Part shown: positions 25,478 to 35,125 of the stretch, in pieces | Numbering within the stretch: position 1 is the first letter of the stretch | Layout of the letters: the number at the start of each line of letters is the position of its first letter | Assembly: GCA_947499955.1 (NCBI GenBank) | Contig: CANMQI010000011.1 | Location: 124,001-188,000 of the forward strand | Direction of reading: 5' to 3' | DNA length: 64,000 nt | Source: an uncultured Granulosicoccus sp. | GTDB taxonomy: Bacteria; Pseudomonadota; Gammaproteobacteria; Granulosicoccales; Granulosicoccaceae | The notes under the pieces: model-generated | The model's database searches: none | Told to the model about the DNA's origin: nothing | The model's input: only the letters and a program-made list of their open reading frames with translations | Position numbers and translations under genes: made by a program

Positions 25478-25896
25478 GTCGGCCAAAGAAGGTACGCAAA
25501 CCGCGTTTCGAATCTCCCAGACACGCAGCCATCGGCAGAGTGCTGACCCTGATCGGCTACTTCGGCCTGCTGCTGTTGATTGTCAACTGGTTCACCTGGC
25601 TGGCACCGACCGAACGGGTGCCACGAGCACTGGTGCTGGCAGCACTGGCCATCCCGCTGTTGTTTCCACTGCGCGGAATCATTCACGCACGCCGTTATAC
25701 CCATCAGTGGGTGGGCTTCCTGAGCCTGCTCTACTTCATGATCGGCGTTGACGTCTGGTACAACCAGCAGGCGCTGGAGCAGTGGCTGGGCATGAGCATG
25801 GTGGTGTTCAGCCTGTTATTGCTGCTCGGCAGCAGCATGTACGCTCGCTACACGCCGACGCCACCGGAACAGCGCAAACCCACCGAGGAGTCCTGA
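25474..25896 (+). CDS. DUF2069 inner-membrane protein
   Basis: A 140-residue membrane protein from the ATG at 25474, with AGGAGG just upstream. Hydrophobic segments are VLTLIGYFGLLLLIVNWFTW, ALVLAALAIPLLFPLRG, WVGFLSLLYFMIGVDVWY and MVVFSLLLLLGSSMYARY, so about four helices. The pattern is that of DUF2069 (YjeT/YecN-like small proteins). Its function is unknown. It is translationally coupled to wrbA and converges with hda, an arrangement conserved in other gammaproteobacteria. Confidence 0.85.
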   Translation: MSRPKKVRKPRFESPRHAAIGRVLTLIGYFGLLLLIVNWFTWLAPTERVPRALVLAALAIPLLFPLRGIIHARRYTHQWVGFLSLLYFMIGVDVWYNQQALEQWLGMSMVVFSLLLLLGSSMYARYTPTPPEQRKPTEES

Positions 25897-25996
25897 CATT
25901 CGTCAGGCCCTTGCGGGACGCCTTGTCGCATGGGCGCCTGCAGACGCTGAGTCTTACCTTGTTTTCCGATAGACCCAACAGGCAGCCCGTAACAGG

Positions 25997-26722
25997 CTAG
26001 CGCATGCGGCCTGCCAGTGCGGCGCGCTCGGCTTCACCGAAGATACTCTTGACGAAGGGAATGGTGATACGGCGCTGCTCGCTCAGAGAGACCTCATCGA
26101 GCGTCTTGACGATGCTCTTGAGTGCTGCCATACGGCGCGGGAAGCGGCGCATGACATAACTCAGCACCTCATCACTGGCTTCCAGCGAGCGTGCCTGAAT
26201 TTCCTTGCGAAACGCATCACGCAAGCCTTCTTCTTCCATGAACTGCGCGTGGCAGACCAGTCCCCATCCGAGACGGGTCTGCAGATCGGCCAGTTTCAGG
26301 CCGAGCTGGTCCGGGGCACGATCGGCAGCCAGAATCAGGCGTGTATCGGCTTCACGACAGCGATTGATGCAATGGAAGAGATCGACCTCGGAGGCATGGT
26401 CCAGTCGTTGCAGGTCATCGAAACACAGCAGCTCGACCTGCTCCATGCCATCCAGGGCACCGGGTTCATTGACCATTTCACCCGGGATGTAGGCCACGCG
26501 ATAGCCACGCTGCGCCAGCGCCTGACAGGCTGCGCTGAGCAGGTGTGTCTTGCCGGTACCCGACTCACCCCACAGGAATATCTGCTGCTCTTTCAGCTGG
26601 CCGTTCACAAAGGCGCGCAGACTATCCTTGACCAGCGCTGTGGAGCTGTCCACATGAAAACTGTCGAAGGAGACAGCCGGAGCCGTGTCCAGTGCCAGCG
26701 TCAATTGAGGATGAGAATGCAT
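25997..26722 (-). CDS. hda: DnaA regulatory inactivator Hda
   Basis: Hda, with the DNA-loaded sliding clamp, stimulates hydrolysis of DnaA-ATP and so limits replication initiation. From the ATG at 26722 the protein is 241 residues. The clamp-binding N-terminus is HPQLTLAL, the Walker A GESGTGKTHLL and the Walker B LLCFDDLQRL; RRMAALKSIVKTLDEVSL lies in the lid. An in-frame GTG at 26755 overlaps the stop of the upstream gene by one base and would add 11 residues; the clamp motif at the very N-terminus favours 26722. DUF2066 is directly upstream, the usual partner. Confidence 0.9.
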   Translation of the reverse strand: MHSHPQLTLALDTAPAVSFDSFHVDSSTALVKDSLRAFVNGQLKEQQIFLWGESGTGKTHLLSAACQALAQRGYRVAYIPGEMVNEPGALDGMEQVELLCFDDLQRLDHASEVDLFHCINRCREADTRLILAADRAPDQLGLKLADLQTRLGWGLVCHAQFMEEEGLRDAFRKEIQARSLEASDEVLSYVMRRFPRRMAALKSIVKTLDEVSLSEQRRITIPFVKSIFGEAERAALAGRMR

Positions 26723-26754
26723 GGTTGGTTCTGTTACGTCCGCGAGTCGACCCA

Positions 26755-28074
26755 CTAGCGCCCGAATTCCAGTGCCAGATCGGCATTTTGACTCAGTGAG
26801 CCAGGGCGATCGCTCACTGGAGGCGCAGTGCGCCTCAACCAGTCTTGTGTAACCAGAGCAGACTCGAGATCGTTCAACGCACTGCGCGGCAGTACGGCGA
26901 AGACCATCGAAGTAGCACTGATCTCTTTCGGATACACAGTACTGACCGAAGGAAGCCCTTCCAGGAACTTCATCATGGTGGCGTAGTCACTGGTGGAATT
27001 CAAGGACCCGACCCATACCAGTGCTTCGGTATCGGACACGGCCTGCCCGCCGTAACGATAACTTTCGTCGATACGACCATCGTCACCCAGAGTGGACAGG
27101 CCAAGCTTGAGGGCCTCATCAAGACTGGCGGTCTCGAAAGCCTGCTCGCGGCTGTCTTCACCGACCATCCTGACCCAGGTACTGCGCCAACCCTGAGCAC
27201 CGTTGCGCGCCAGGGTACCGAACAACACCGTATCCTGTGCATAACGCTCCGATGCGGCCTTGATGCGAACCATATCCTTGACCAGCAGATCTTCAAGACC
27301 CAGTGCAATCTGATCTTCTTCGTCACCTGCCGGAAAGACCAGAGATACGCCAACGGCACCGGCAATCTCACGAGCTCTTGCCTGCACATTGGCGGCCGCA
27401 GGATCGCTGATCATGATGTCACGACCCTCGTCCTGCACCAGCAACCAGACCAGAGCGCTGTCGGTACGCAAGGGCGCGGCGACCGACTCATCGTTGCCGC
27501 GAGCTGCCGGCTCGCCCTCGATCAATTGCATGACCGACTGGCGATCGAAGCTGACCATCATCAACTGGGTGGCCTGACCGGTCTCTCGCACGGCTTCGGT
27601 AATCGGTGTATCCGAGCTGATGACCGTGCCCGGCGGTGGCGTTCGATAGGAGAAACCTGAAACATACTGCTCAGCCTTCTTCAGCCCCTCGCGCACATCG
27701 TCCCGATTCAGCAGAGTCTTGTCACCACTGTTATTCAACAGCACCCGGCGAAAGGCGGACACATAGGCATCCTGTTGCTCGGCAGCGCCCCGATCAGCCA
27801 CCGCCACTTCCACGGAAAAAGCATCGCCCTGTGCCATGACCGGGCGGGTCAGTGTCAACAGGACAACACTGAGCAGAGCCAGCAACAGCGCAGCGTTCAG
27901 GCCGGCGAAGCGAGGCCATGCCTGCCGGAGACTGACTGCGGGTGCGGATATGGCTACGCTGCGCGCCACAACGCGTGACTGCGGGCTCCCTTGCACGGAT
28001 GCAAGGCTGTCTGAATTCATGCTGCTGCCTGGGATCGCCATGTCTGCCTGACTGCTTGCCATCTGTGTATCCAT
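26755..28074 (-). CDS. DUF2066 domain exported protein
   Basis: A protein of about 439 residues. After an N-terminal region of uncertain extent comes one hydrophobic segment, FAGLNAALLLALLSVVLLTL, ending near AQGDAFSVEVAVADR, probably a signal or anchor. The body (QQDAYVSAFRRVLLNNSGDK, YVSGFSYR, LWLLVQDEGRDIM-like) fits DUF2066, of unknown function. It is next to hda, a very conserved pairing, and divergent from purM. Several in-frame ATGs precede the hydrophobic segment (28074, 28041, 28020), as does a further one at 28194, so the start is uncertain; no good ribosome site picks one. Confidence 0.75.
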   Translation of the reverse strand: MDTQMASSQADMAIPGSSMNSDSLASVQGSPQSRVVARSVAISAPAVSLRQAWPRFAGLNAALLLALLSVVLLTLTRPVMAQGDAFSVEVAVADRGAAEQQDAYVSAFRRVLLNNSGDKTLLNRDDVREGLKKAEQYVSGFSYRTPPPGTVISSDTPITEAVRETGQATQLMMVSFDRQSVMQLIEGEPAARGNDESVAAPLRTDSALVWLLVQDEGRDIMISDPAAANVQARAREIAGAVGVSLVFPAGDEEDQIALGLEDLLVKDMVRIKAASERYAQDTVLFGTLARNGAQGWRSTWVRMVGEDSREQAFETASLDEALKLGLSTLGDDGRIDESYRYGGQAVSDTEALVWVGSLNSTSDYATMMKFLEGLPSVSTVYPKEISATSMVFAVLPRSALNDLESALVTQDWLRRTAPPVSDRPGSLSQNADLALEFGR

Positions 28075-28178
28075 CGTGAAAAGGTAGAGCGCGTATCCCG
28101 CGAACACCGCCAAGGCATTAAGCGTATCATTGAACCTACCTCGCATTGCCCTAGATGGCCGTTTCGCTGTTCCTGAAC

Positions 28179-29228
28179 ATGACTCAAAAAACACAAGCCA
28201 AATCCGGAATGACCTACGCCGACGCCGGTGTGGATATCGCCGCAGGTAACGACCTGGTCCAGCAGATCAAGCCCCTGGTGGCCCGTACCCGGCGCCCCGG
28301 CGTATTGGGAAGTATCGGCGGGTTCGGTGGCCTTTTCGAGCTGCCGGTTGATCGATACCGGCAACCCGTCATGGTTTCCGGTGCTGATGGCGTCGGTACC
28401 AAGCTGCGCCTGGCCATCGAGCTGGGCATTCACGACACCATCGGCATCGATCTGGTCGCCATGTGTGTCAATGACATCATCGTCTGTGGAGCCGAACCAT
28501 TGTGGTTCCTCGACTACTATGCCACCGGCAAACTCGATGTCTCTCAGGCGCGGGATGTCATCAGTGGCATCGCCGAGGGCTGTGTGCAGTCCGGTGCTGC
28601 CCTGCTGGGTGGCGAAACGGCTGAAATGCCCGGCATCTACGCCGGAGATGATTACGATCTGGCCGGATTTGCGGTCGGTGTCGTCGAAAAGAGCGAAATC
28701 ATTGACGGCTCCGCCGTGGCCGCTGGCGATCTGATTGTGGGTGTTGCCTCCTCCGGCCCCCACTCCAATGGTTACTCGCTGATACGCAAGCTGATAGAAG
28801 GTCATGATCTCAACAGCCCCATGGGTGAATCCACCCTGGGCAAGACCTTGCTGGCACCCACACGCATCTACGCCAGATCTCTGGCTCAGGTCATGGCCAG
28901 CCACAGCGTGCATGCCGTGGCCCATATCACCGGCGGCGGCCTCACGGAGAACATTCCGCGAGTATTGCCGGACGACACGGTTGCCCTGATCGATCGCGGC
29001 AGCTGGACCCTGCCACCGGTGTTCAGCTGGTTGCAGACCGCTGGCAGCATCAGTGATGCAGAGATGCTCAAGACCTTCAACTGTGGAATCGGCATGGCCA
29101 TTGTCGTGGCAGCCAGGGATGCCGATGCCGTGGTGCAGAGCCTGAGCAGCGCAGGCGAGCAGGCCTGGGTCATCGGCCGTATCGAGAGCGAGGCTGGCGA
29201 AACTGCTGTCAACTACGTTTCAAGCTGA
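28179..29228 (+). CDS. purM: Phosphoribosylformylglycinamidine cyclo-ligase
   Basis: AIR synthetase closes the imidazole ring in purine synthesis, using ATP and formylglycinamidine ribonucleotide. From [20 protein letters not shown] the protein is 349 residues, the normal size. Family signatures are [58 protein letters not shown] and [16 protein letters not shown] second ATG at 28155 would add eight residues. purN follows 48 bp downstream on the same strand, the standard purMN order. Confidence 0.97.
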   Translation: MTQKTQAKSGMTYADAGVDIAAGNDLVQQIKPLVARTRRPGVLGSIGGFGGLFELPVDRYRQPVMVSGADGVGTKLRLAIELGIHDTIGIDLVAMCVNDIIVCGAEPLWFLDYYATGKLDVSQARDVISGIAEGCVQSGAALLGGETAEMPGIYAGDDYDLAGFAVGVVEKSEIIDGSAVAAGDLIVGVASSGPHSNGYSLIRKLIEGHDLNSPMGESTLGKTLLAPTRIYARSLAQVMASHSVHAVAHITGGGLTENIPRVLPDDTVALIDRGSWTLPPVFSWLQTAGSISDAEMLKTFNCGIGMAIVVAARDADAVVQSLSSAGEQAWVIGRIESEAGETAVNYVSS

Positions 29229-29276
29229 CACCGAACCGACCGGCGAGTTTCGATCGCACAATTGTCCAACATTGCA

Positions 29277-29867
29277 ATGACGACTTCAGACTCGCGCCCG
29301 ACTCTGGCAATCCTGATTTCAGGCCGTGGATCCAATATGGTGGCCATTGCCCGGGCCTGCCAGAGCGGCGAGCTGAATGCCAGAGTGGCTCTGGTGATCA
29401 GCAACCGTCCGGATGCCCCGGGCATCCTTGCCGCACGGGAAATGGGGATCGACACCGCGGTTATCGATCACACGACGTTCAGCAGTCGTCAGGAATTTGA
29501 CCACGCAATGCATGAACGCCTGATGCAAGTGCAACCCGACTGGATCGTGCTGGCCGGGTTCATGCGTATCCTGACGGAAGAGTTCGTCAATCGCTGGGAA
29601 GGGCGCATGCTCAATATTCACCCATCACTCTTGCCCAAATACCCCGGCCTCGATACCCACGCACGCGCCATCGCCGCTGGCGACACGCACGCCGGCGCCA
29701 GTGTGCACATCGTATCGCCGGAACTGGACGCGGGCCCGGTTGTGGCACAGGTCCGGATTGCCATCGAATCCGATGACACGGCGGAGACTCTGGCACAAAG
29801 AGTGTTGCAGGAAGAGCATGCGCTGTATATCAAAGCCTTGCATCTTTGCGTAAGCAGGAACGACTAG
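29277..29867 (+). CDS. purN: Phosphoribosylglycinamide formyltransferase
   Basis: Transfers the formyl group from 10-formyl-tetrahydrofolate to GAR in purine synthesis. From the ATG at 29277 the protein is 196 residues. LAILISGRGSNMVAI binds the phosphoribosyl group. The catalytic Asn-His-Asp set is seen in MLNIHPSLLPKYPGLDTHAR and HAGASVHIVSPELDAGPVV. A TTG start at 29262 would add five residues and is less likely. The gene follows purM and precedes a DUF3108 gene, as in pseudomonads. Confidence 0.96.
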   Translation: MTTSDSRPTLAILISGRGSNMVAIARACQSGELNARVALVISNRPDAPGILAAREMGIDTAVIDHTTFSSRQEFDHAMHERLMQVQPDWIVLAGFMRILTEEFVNRWEGRMLNIHPSLLPKYPGLDTHARAIAAGDTHAGASVHIVSPELDAGPVVAQVRIAIESDDTAETLAQRVLQEEHALYIKALHLCVSRND

Positions 29868-30027
29868 GCAATATCGAGTACGGTGTCGGTTGGGATGTAT
29901 GTGCTGTCAGCGATAGCAAGGAAGGCCCACACCAACGACAGCCCCGATCCACAACGACTTACCTCGAATCGTCTGCAAGTCATGTCGATTGATCTATTCT
30001 GCTAACAACGCCCACAGGACTACTGTC

Positions 30028-30915
30028 ATGACAAGCTTGCCATCGCACGGCGCCCTGAAACGACTCGTGCATCCCGCTATCGCCACCCTGGTACTCTGTT
30101 GCACGTCCGTGTTTGGTACAGCCTCCGCTCAATCCATCAAGGCGGGCGACATCGCCCCCTTCGAAGTTGTCTACGAGGTCGGTAACAACCTGATCAGCGC
30201 CGGTACCGCTCGACTGACTCTGTCGCGAAACAGCGATGTGTGGAATTACAGCCTCAAGACACGGCCCAGAGGTGTATTCAAACTCGCTGGCAAGGGCAAC
30301 ATCGAGGAACAGAGCACGTTTGTGCTGGCTGGCAGTGGCGATGAGGTTCAACTGCAGCCACAGAGCTATCACTATCGCCAGGATGACGAACGCCGCCGCC
30401 AGGTCGATGCGGAATTCGACTGGGCCAATCAGATGATCACCCATGTCTACCGTGGCAATGAACTGACCGAAACCTTCAACGAGCCGGTTCTCGATCGTCT
30501 GACAGCCACCGTGTTCATCATGAATGCCCTGCGGAACGACTTCAAGGAGGCGGAAATGTCGATCTTTGACAGCGGCAAGATAAAACAGGTTGCATTCACG
30601 AACATGGGCCGGGAAATGCTGTCGACGCCACTGGGAAAGATCGAGACCATCCGGGTCGTCAACCATAACGCCAGCGGCGGCAGTCGTGAGACCAGCACCT
30701 GGTTTGCCCCCTCTCTCGACTACCTGCCAGTCAAGATCGAACACCTGAAGCGCGGTGAACTGGTGGCACGCCTGAGCCTGCTGAGTCTCGACAACCGGGT
30801 GACCTCACTGGAGCTGGGCGGCGCCATGCCACTGGATGAAAACAGCGATATCGTCAGGGAAGAGGCAGAAAGGTTGCTTCAGATGGAACTCGACGAGAAG
30901 GACAGCGTCGAGTAA
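30028..30915 (+). CDS. DUF3108 domain exported protein
   Basis: A 295-residue exported protein. The signal peptide runs from MTSLPSHGALKRLVHPAI through VLCCTSVFGTASAQS. The mature part starts with IKAGDIAPFEVVYEVGNNLI, then WNYSLKTRPRGVFKLA and DYLPVKIEHLKRGEL, the pattern of DUF3108, a lipocalin-like or LolA-like beta structure of unknown function. It follows purN after 160 bp, the conserved purMN-DUF3108 order. An in-frame upstream start at 29989 would put 13 extra residues before the signal peptide. Confidence 0.85.
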   Translation: MTSLPSHGALKRLVHPAIATLVLCCTSVFGTASAQSIKAGDIAPFEVVYEVGNNLISAGTARLTLSRNSDVWNYSLKTRPRGVFKLAGKGNIEEQSTFVLAGSGDEVQLQPQSYHYRQDDERRRQVDAEFDWANQMITHVYRGNELTETFNEPVLDRLTATVFIMNALRNDFKEAEMSIFDSGKIKQVAFTNMGREMLSTPLGKIETIRVVNHNASGGSRETSTWFAPSLDYLPVKIEHLKRGELVARLSLLSLDNRVTSLELGGAMPLDENSDIVREEAERLLQMELDEKDSVE

Positions 30916-31006
30916 CACACCAGTGACAAGCCGGGCCAACCACAACCACCGGCTGGCTTCTGCGTCAGGAGCCGGCTCAAGCGTTGTTGCCCAGATGTCA
31001 CCCGGT

Positions 31007-31873
31007 CTATTTGAACTGCTTTTCGAACACAGCCCGTAGCCGGTAATCCGGCTCACCGGAATCGTCCAGGGTTTCGAATTCCACCGGCAACTGCATCTGC
31101 GCGGAAAAAGTGAATCCCGGTTGCTGCCAGAACAGACTCGGATTCAGGTACCAGTCTGTTCTCGCATCCACTGATTCACCGCTGGCTTCATCGAGAATAT
31201 CGAAATTACCCTGTACCGACAGCAGCCACAGTGGCGAATTGTTGGACAAGCCCGTGAAACCCAGCCGACGCCCCGTCGTCACATCCAGAGACAGGATGTC
31301 TGGCTGATCGCCACCGAAATAATCATCGGCAAACTGTTCCAGATTGACGTCGAAACCGCCATACCACAAACGTCCCAGACGGCCGTAGGATAGCCCGAGC
31401 AGACTGGAACTCACGTAGGCCGTACCGTCGATGTCCTCATCTTCATGTTCGATGCGGATACCGGCGGAATACACCAACCCCTCATTGAGCTCGGAGATGG
31501 TGTCATTGTGGCGATAAGGCCCCAGAGGCCGGCTGTGAATATCCAACCGGGGCTCTTCGAACAGATCGAAGCCGTAGGCCCCTTCGCGCGAGAAATTCGG
31601 CAATTTAGGCTTCAGCTTGAAGGAAAATTCAGTCTGCCGGGGCAGGAAGTTACGTCCTTGACTCAGGTAGGCCTGTTCTTCGGCCTCTGTAGGACGAATG
31701 CCCACAGGTTCTGCCTTCGAGCGGGTAAAACGAATGGAATCGAGCTCGGAGGGATTGAATCCGAAGGGATCGTACCGACCATCAGCGTGATTGTTCACCT
31801 CTGACGCCAGGGCGCACGAGCCTGTCACCAACAAAGGCGCTATGATCACCATTTGAACAAGTGAACATGCCAT
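31007..31873 (-). CDS. Putative outer-membrane beta-barrel or envelope protein
   Basis: A 288-residue protein with a signal peptide (MACSLVQMVIIAPLLVTGSC, ALASEVNN). The mature part has many alternating strands ending in aromatic residues: AYVSSSLLGLSYGRLGRLWY, GFDVNLEQF, WLLSVQGNFDIL, WYLNPSLFWQ, FTFSAQMQLPVEFE, and a final YRLRAVFEKQFK. A terminal strand ending in F or K-aromatic fits an outer-membrane barrel. No named family is recognised. It converges with the DUF3108 gene and is divergent from darP; no operon partner is seen. Confidence 0.65.
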   Translation of the reverse strand: MACSLVQMVIIAPLLVTGSCALASEVNNHADGRYDPFGFNPSELDSIRFTRSKAEPVGIRPTEAEEQAYLSQGRNFLPRQTEFSFKLKPKLPNFSREGAYGFDLFEEPRLDIHSRPLGPYRHNDTISELNEGLVYSAGIRIEHEDEDIDGTAYVSSSLLGLSYGRLGRLWYGGFDVNLEQFADDYFGGDQPDILSLDVTTGRRLGFTGLSNNSPLWLLSVQGNFDILDEASGESVDARTDWYLNPSLFWQQPGFTFSAQMQLPVEFETLDDSGEPDYRLRAVFEKQFK

Positions 31874-32028
31874 CCTGTGTCTCTGGTCCGAAAACGGACA
31901 CGTCCTCGCTGATATCGAAAGGTCATTAGACTCCGTATGTCGTAAAAAAACAACGGAATTCGGGATGCATATGTACTCAAATGTAAATTTACGATGAAAA
32001 ACACTTTGCGCAGCACAGTTCTTTACAA

Positions 32029-32595
32029 ATGATAGACGACGAAACTGACCATAACGACGCCGATTCCGATATATCGGAAGACGCCCTGGACGAAATCAGC
32101 AAGAGCCAGCGCAAGCGAGACGCCGACTCCGTGCGCGAGCTGGGTACGCATCTGGCGGAACTGGGAGCCAGTGAACTGGCCACCATTCCGTTGCCTGACG
32201 ACGTGCTGGCGGCCATTCACGAGCTGCAGCGCATCAAGGCACACGGTGCCCGCAAGCGGCAAACGGGCTTCCTGGCCAAGCGTTTGCGGCAGATCGATGT
32301 CGAGCCAATTGATGCAGCACTGGAAAAGCTGCGGCAGTCGGCCCGAGCCAACACCATCAACCTGCACCGGGTAGAGACCTGGCGCGACAGATTGCTGGGC
32401 GAGATCGAGGGTGAAAGCGAAAAAGACGCACTGACAGCCTTTCTGGGTGAATACGTCGATGCGGACCGACAGCAGTTTCGCCATTTGCAGCGCCAGGCAA
32501 TCGCCGAACGCAAGGCAAAGCGCCCTCCGGCCGCCTCGCGTCAGTTGTTCAAGGCTATCCGCGATGTGGTGATACCCGCACCGAGTAATGACTAA
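32029..32595 (+). CDS. darP: Dual-action ribosomal maturation protein DarP (YjgA)
   Basis: DarP (DUF615) helps late assembly of the 50S ribosomal subunit. The 188-residue protein has the family features: SKSQRKRDADSVRELGTHLA-like start (KSQRKRDADSVRELGTHLAE is seen as ISKSQRKRDADSVRELG), then ELQRIKAHGARKRQTGFLAK and LRQIDVEPIDAAL. A helical C-terminus follows, ending in RQLFKAIRDVV. It is strongly charged and should be cytoplasmic and ribosome-bound. It overlaps the following lipoprotein gene by 8 bp, so the two are co-transcribed. Confidence 0.92.
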   Translation: MIDDETDHNDADSDISEDALDEISKSQRKRDADSVRELGTHLAELGASELATIPLPDDVLAAIHELQRIKAHGARKRQTGFLAKRLRQIDVEPIDAALEKLRQSARANTINLHRVETWRDRLLGEIEGESEKDALTAFLGEYVDADRQQFRHLQRQAIAERKAKRPPAASRQLFKAIRDVVIPAPSND

Positions 32596-33721
32596 ACGCA
32601 AGTTTCTGACCTACTGGCTCGCGTATGCCGCACTCAGCGGCTGCGCCTCCTTCGACACTCCGTCTGTCACCGAGCTGCCTGTCCGCCCGGATCCTGCTCC
32701 CCGCCAGGCGCAGGCACGTCTATCGGACAATGCAACGGTTATCGCCCCGGCACCGACTCCGGCAACAGCCAGCGGGAACAACGTCGCTGCCAGCCAGGAT
32801 GGCGTGACGGCACTCCCGGCCACTGAATCGGCAGAATTGCCTGCCACCGCACGAGTACAGCCCTTGAGCATCGACGCGCCCGGGCAGACGGGTCAGGTCG
32901 AAAACACGGCACTGGATGAGATCAGCGGGCTGGCCGTTTCTCGACAGATGCCGGGCGTACTGTTTGCACTGAACGACAGTGGTAACCCTGCCGAGCTGTA
33001 CGCCATGAGCGAGACCGGGGCCGATCTGGGTCACTGGACAGTCAACGCCCGCAACCGGGATTGGGAGGACATGGCCAGCGTTCGTCTCGAGGGCAAGGAT
33101 TATCTGGTGCTTGGCGACACCGGCGACAATCTGCGCATTCGACGCGAGAGCGTCCTGTACCTGGTGGAAGAACCGTCGCTGGACACACCCGCAAACACCG
33201 TGCTCGAACCACAACGCACGTTGCGCTTTCACTATGAAGACGGGCCACGCAATGTCGAAGCTTTCGCGATCAGTGATGGCATCGTGTACCTGATCAGCAA
33301 GGAGCCTGTCGCACGCTCAGGTGCTCAGGCCAGTCGGCTCTACACCCTGACGCTGCCGGTGCAGGCAATGGATGAGTTGCTGACTGCACGTTTTGCCGGT
33401 GAATTGCCGCTGGCGAAATCAGGTCTGGAGGCGCGACTTGCGGCGGCGGTAGCCGGTGTGGACCTCAACCATCCCACGGCTCTGGACTTCGATGCCCTCA
33501 GCAATACCGCTTACGTGCTGACCTACCGGCATGTGCTACGCATCAGACGACGTGCAGGCCAGTCATGGGTCGAGGCACTGACCACGCCAGCCGAACGCAT
33601 ACATTCTCATACGCTGTGGCAGGCCGAAGCACTGGCAGTGTCTGCCGGTCAGTCGATCTGGCTGACCTCTGAAAATACGGCAGCACCCCTCTGGGCGCTG
33701 CCGACAAGACCACCTTCCTGA
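32588..33721 (+). CDS. Putative beta-propeller lipoprotein
   Basis: A 377-residue lipoprotein. The lipobox is YAALSGC, with the cysteine near residue 19. About 75 residues rich in Pro, Ala and Thr follow, probably a linker. The remaining domain starts with LDEISGLAVSRQMPGVLFAL, then NDSGNPAELYAMSETGADLG and RDWEDMASVRLEGKDYLVLG, with strands of the SdiA-regulated/phytase-like propeller kind. LDEISGLA-x-S and the DWEDMA stretch are common in proteins annotated as hypothetical esterase-like or SdiA-regulated proteins. Function unknown. It overlaps darP by 8 bp, an odd partner for a ribosome factor. Confidence 0.7.
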   Translation: MTKRKFLTYWLAYAALSGCASFDTPSVTELPVRPDPAPRQAQARLSDNATVIAPAPTPATASGNNVAASQDGVTALPATESAELPATARVQPLSIDAPGQTGQVENTALDEISGLAVSRQMPGVLFALNDSGNPAELYAMSETGADLGHWTVNARNRDWEDMASVRLEGKDYLVLGDTGDNLRIRRESVLYLVEEPSLDTPANTVLEPQRTLRFHYEDGPRNVEAFAISDGIVYLISKEPVARSGAQASRLYTLTLPVQAMDELLTARFAGELPLAKSGLEARLAAAVAGVDLNHPTALDFDALSNTAYVLTYRHVLRIRRRAGQSWVEALTTPAERIHSHTLWQAEALAVSAGQSIWLTSENTAAPLWALPTRPPS

Positions 33722-33740
33722 CAGGTTTTCCCGTCAGGAA
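33715..33740. terminator. Bidirectional hairpin spanning two convergent stop codons
   Basis: TTCCTGAC (33715-33722) and GTCAGGAA (33733-33740) form a perfect 8-bp stem around a 10-nt loop with TTTT. Each arm contains the stop codon of one gene: the propeller lipoprotein TGA and, on the other strand, the symporter TGA. It is a compact shared terminator candidate. Confidence 0.55.
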
Positions 33741-35125
33741 TGCTCGGCTTCCCGCTTGCTTTCGGGGTACAGCTTGCCGGGAGGTGCTTCCACCACCTTG
33801 GCCATCTCTTCCTGCACACCTTCGTCGATGTGGAAGGAGTCGCTGTTGTCGACTACGCCGGCATCCGTATCGTCGAAAATCGACTGGTTCAGCTTGCCTT
33901 CGCCCTTGGCCACGATGCAGGACACGGTGGCATCACCGGATACATTCACCGCCGTACGAATCATGTCCATCAAACGATCGACACCCAGTACAAGACCAAT
34001 CCCTTCGATGGGCAGCCCGACCTGGGCAAATACCATTGACAGCATGATCAGGCCGACACCGGGAACCCCGGCAGTACCGATGGATGCCAATACCGACATC
34101 AGGATGACGGTGAGATAACCCGTCAGCCCCAGCTCCACACCGTAGACATTGGCGATGAAAACCGTGGCGACCCCTTGCATGATGGCCGTACCATCCATGT
34201 TGATGGTGGCACCAAACGGTACGGTGAACGAGGCTACCGAGTTGTTGACACCAAAGCGTTCCGTGACGGTACGCATGGTGACAGGGATGGTGGCATTGGA
34301 ACTGGCCGTACTGAAGGCAAAGACCTGCACGTTACGGATCTTCTTCAGGAACATCGCCGGGCTCAGACCGGAGAACACTTTCAACACAACCATCAGGGTC
34401 ACGAACAGATGAATCATCAGAGCGGCAACCAGTACACCGACATAGCCAGCGAGTGAGGCCAGCAGGTCGATTCCCAGCTCGGCCACGGCCTTGGCGATCA
34501 GTGCGAAAACGGCATAGGGTGCAACCGCCATGACCAGGTTGACCATCTTCATCATGACCTCGTTGGCCACTTCTGCACCTTCGACAAAGCTGCGAGCGCG
34601 CTTGCCAACCAACAGCATGCTGATACCGAAGAGAATGGAGAAGAAGATCACCGGCAGCATGTCACCGTTGGCCATCGAGCGGATCGGATTGCTCGGAATG
34701 ATATCGATCAGAACCTGCACCAGCGGTGGTGCCTCCTTGGCAGAGAACTCGGCTTCGCTGACCTGATTCATGCCCTTGCCGATACCGAAGGTACTGGCAA
34801 TGACAATGGCCGTGGCGATCGCGATGGCCGTGGTCATCATGTAGAGCGCAAACGATTTACCACCGACGCGTCCCAAAGCCCGTATATCACCGATACCGCA
34901 GACACCACAGATCAGGGAAAATATGACCAGTGGCACCACCAGCATCTTCAATGCATTGATGAACATCGAGCCGACAGCGAGAAAAAAGCCGTTGACCACG
35001 TAATCGTTGACGAAAGTGCCAGGTGTATTCTGGCCCATCAGATTTATCGCCAGCCCGACCGCGATACCCAGGCCCATCCCGACCAGAACCTTGGTCGTCA
35101 GGCTTGTCTTTCCTGCGCTACTCAT
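33734..35125 (-). CDS. Dicarboxylate/amino acid:cation symporter (DAACS/SDF family)
   Basis: A 463-residue transporter from the ATG at 35125 (MSSAGKTSLTTKVLVGMGLG). It shows the eight-helix, two-hairpin fold of GltPh-type carriers. The first hairpin has STASSNATIPVTM and the helix 7 motif is PFGATINMDGTAIMQG. The second hairpin is MSVLASIGTAGVPGVGLIML, with VDRLMDMIRTAVNVSGDA at helix 8. These motifs bind glutamate, aspartate or C4-dicarboxylates with Na+ or H+; which one is used cannot be read. A 45-residue acidic C-terminal tail (DDTDAGVVDNSDSFHIDEG) is longer than usual. An upstream in-frame start at 35311 adds a sequence unlike the family. Confidence 0.9.
   Translation of the reverse strand: MSSAGKTSLTTKVLVGMGLGIAVGLAINLMGQNTPGTFVNDYVVNGFFLAVGSMFINALKMLVVPLVIFSLICGVCGIGDIRALGRVGGKSFALYMMTTAIAIATAIVIASTFGIGKGMNQVSEAEFSAKEAPPLVQVLIDIIPSNPIRSMANGDMLPVIFFSILFGISMLLVGKRARSFVEGAEVANEVMMKMVNLVMAVAPYAVFALIAKAVAELGIDLLASLAGYVGVLVAALMIHLFVTLMVVLKVFSGLSPAMFLKKIRNVQVFAFSTASSNATIPVTMRTVTERFGVNNSVASFTVPFGATINMDGTAIMQGVATVFIANVYGVELGLTGYLTVILMSVLASIGTAGVPGVGLIMLSMVFAQVGLPIEGIGLVLGVDRLMDMIRTAVNVSGDATVSCIVAKGEGKLNQSIFDDTDAGVVDNSDSFHIDEGVQEEMAKVVEAPPGKLYPESKREAEHS

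Noticed and set aside
29980..30744. 254-codon minus-strand frame opposite the DUF3108 gene
   Set aside because: Antisense to a conserved gene in the purM-purN-DUF3108 order; its sequence resembles no family.
31983..31992. GTAAATTTAC palindrome before darP
   Set aside because: Ten AT-rich symmetric bases are likely by chance in an AT-rich leader.
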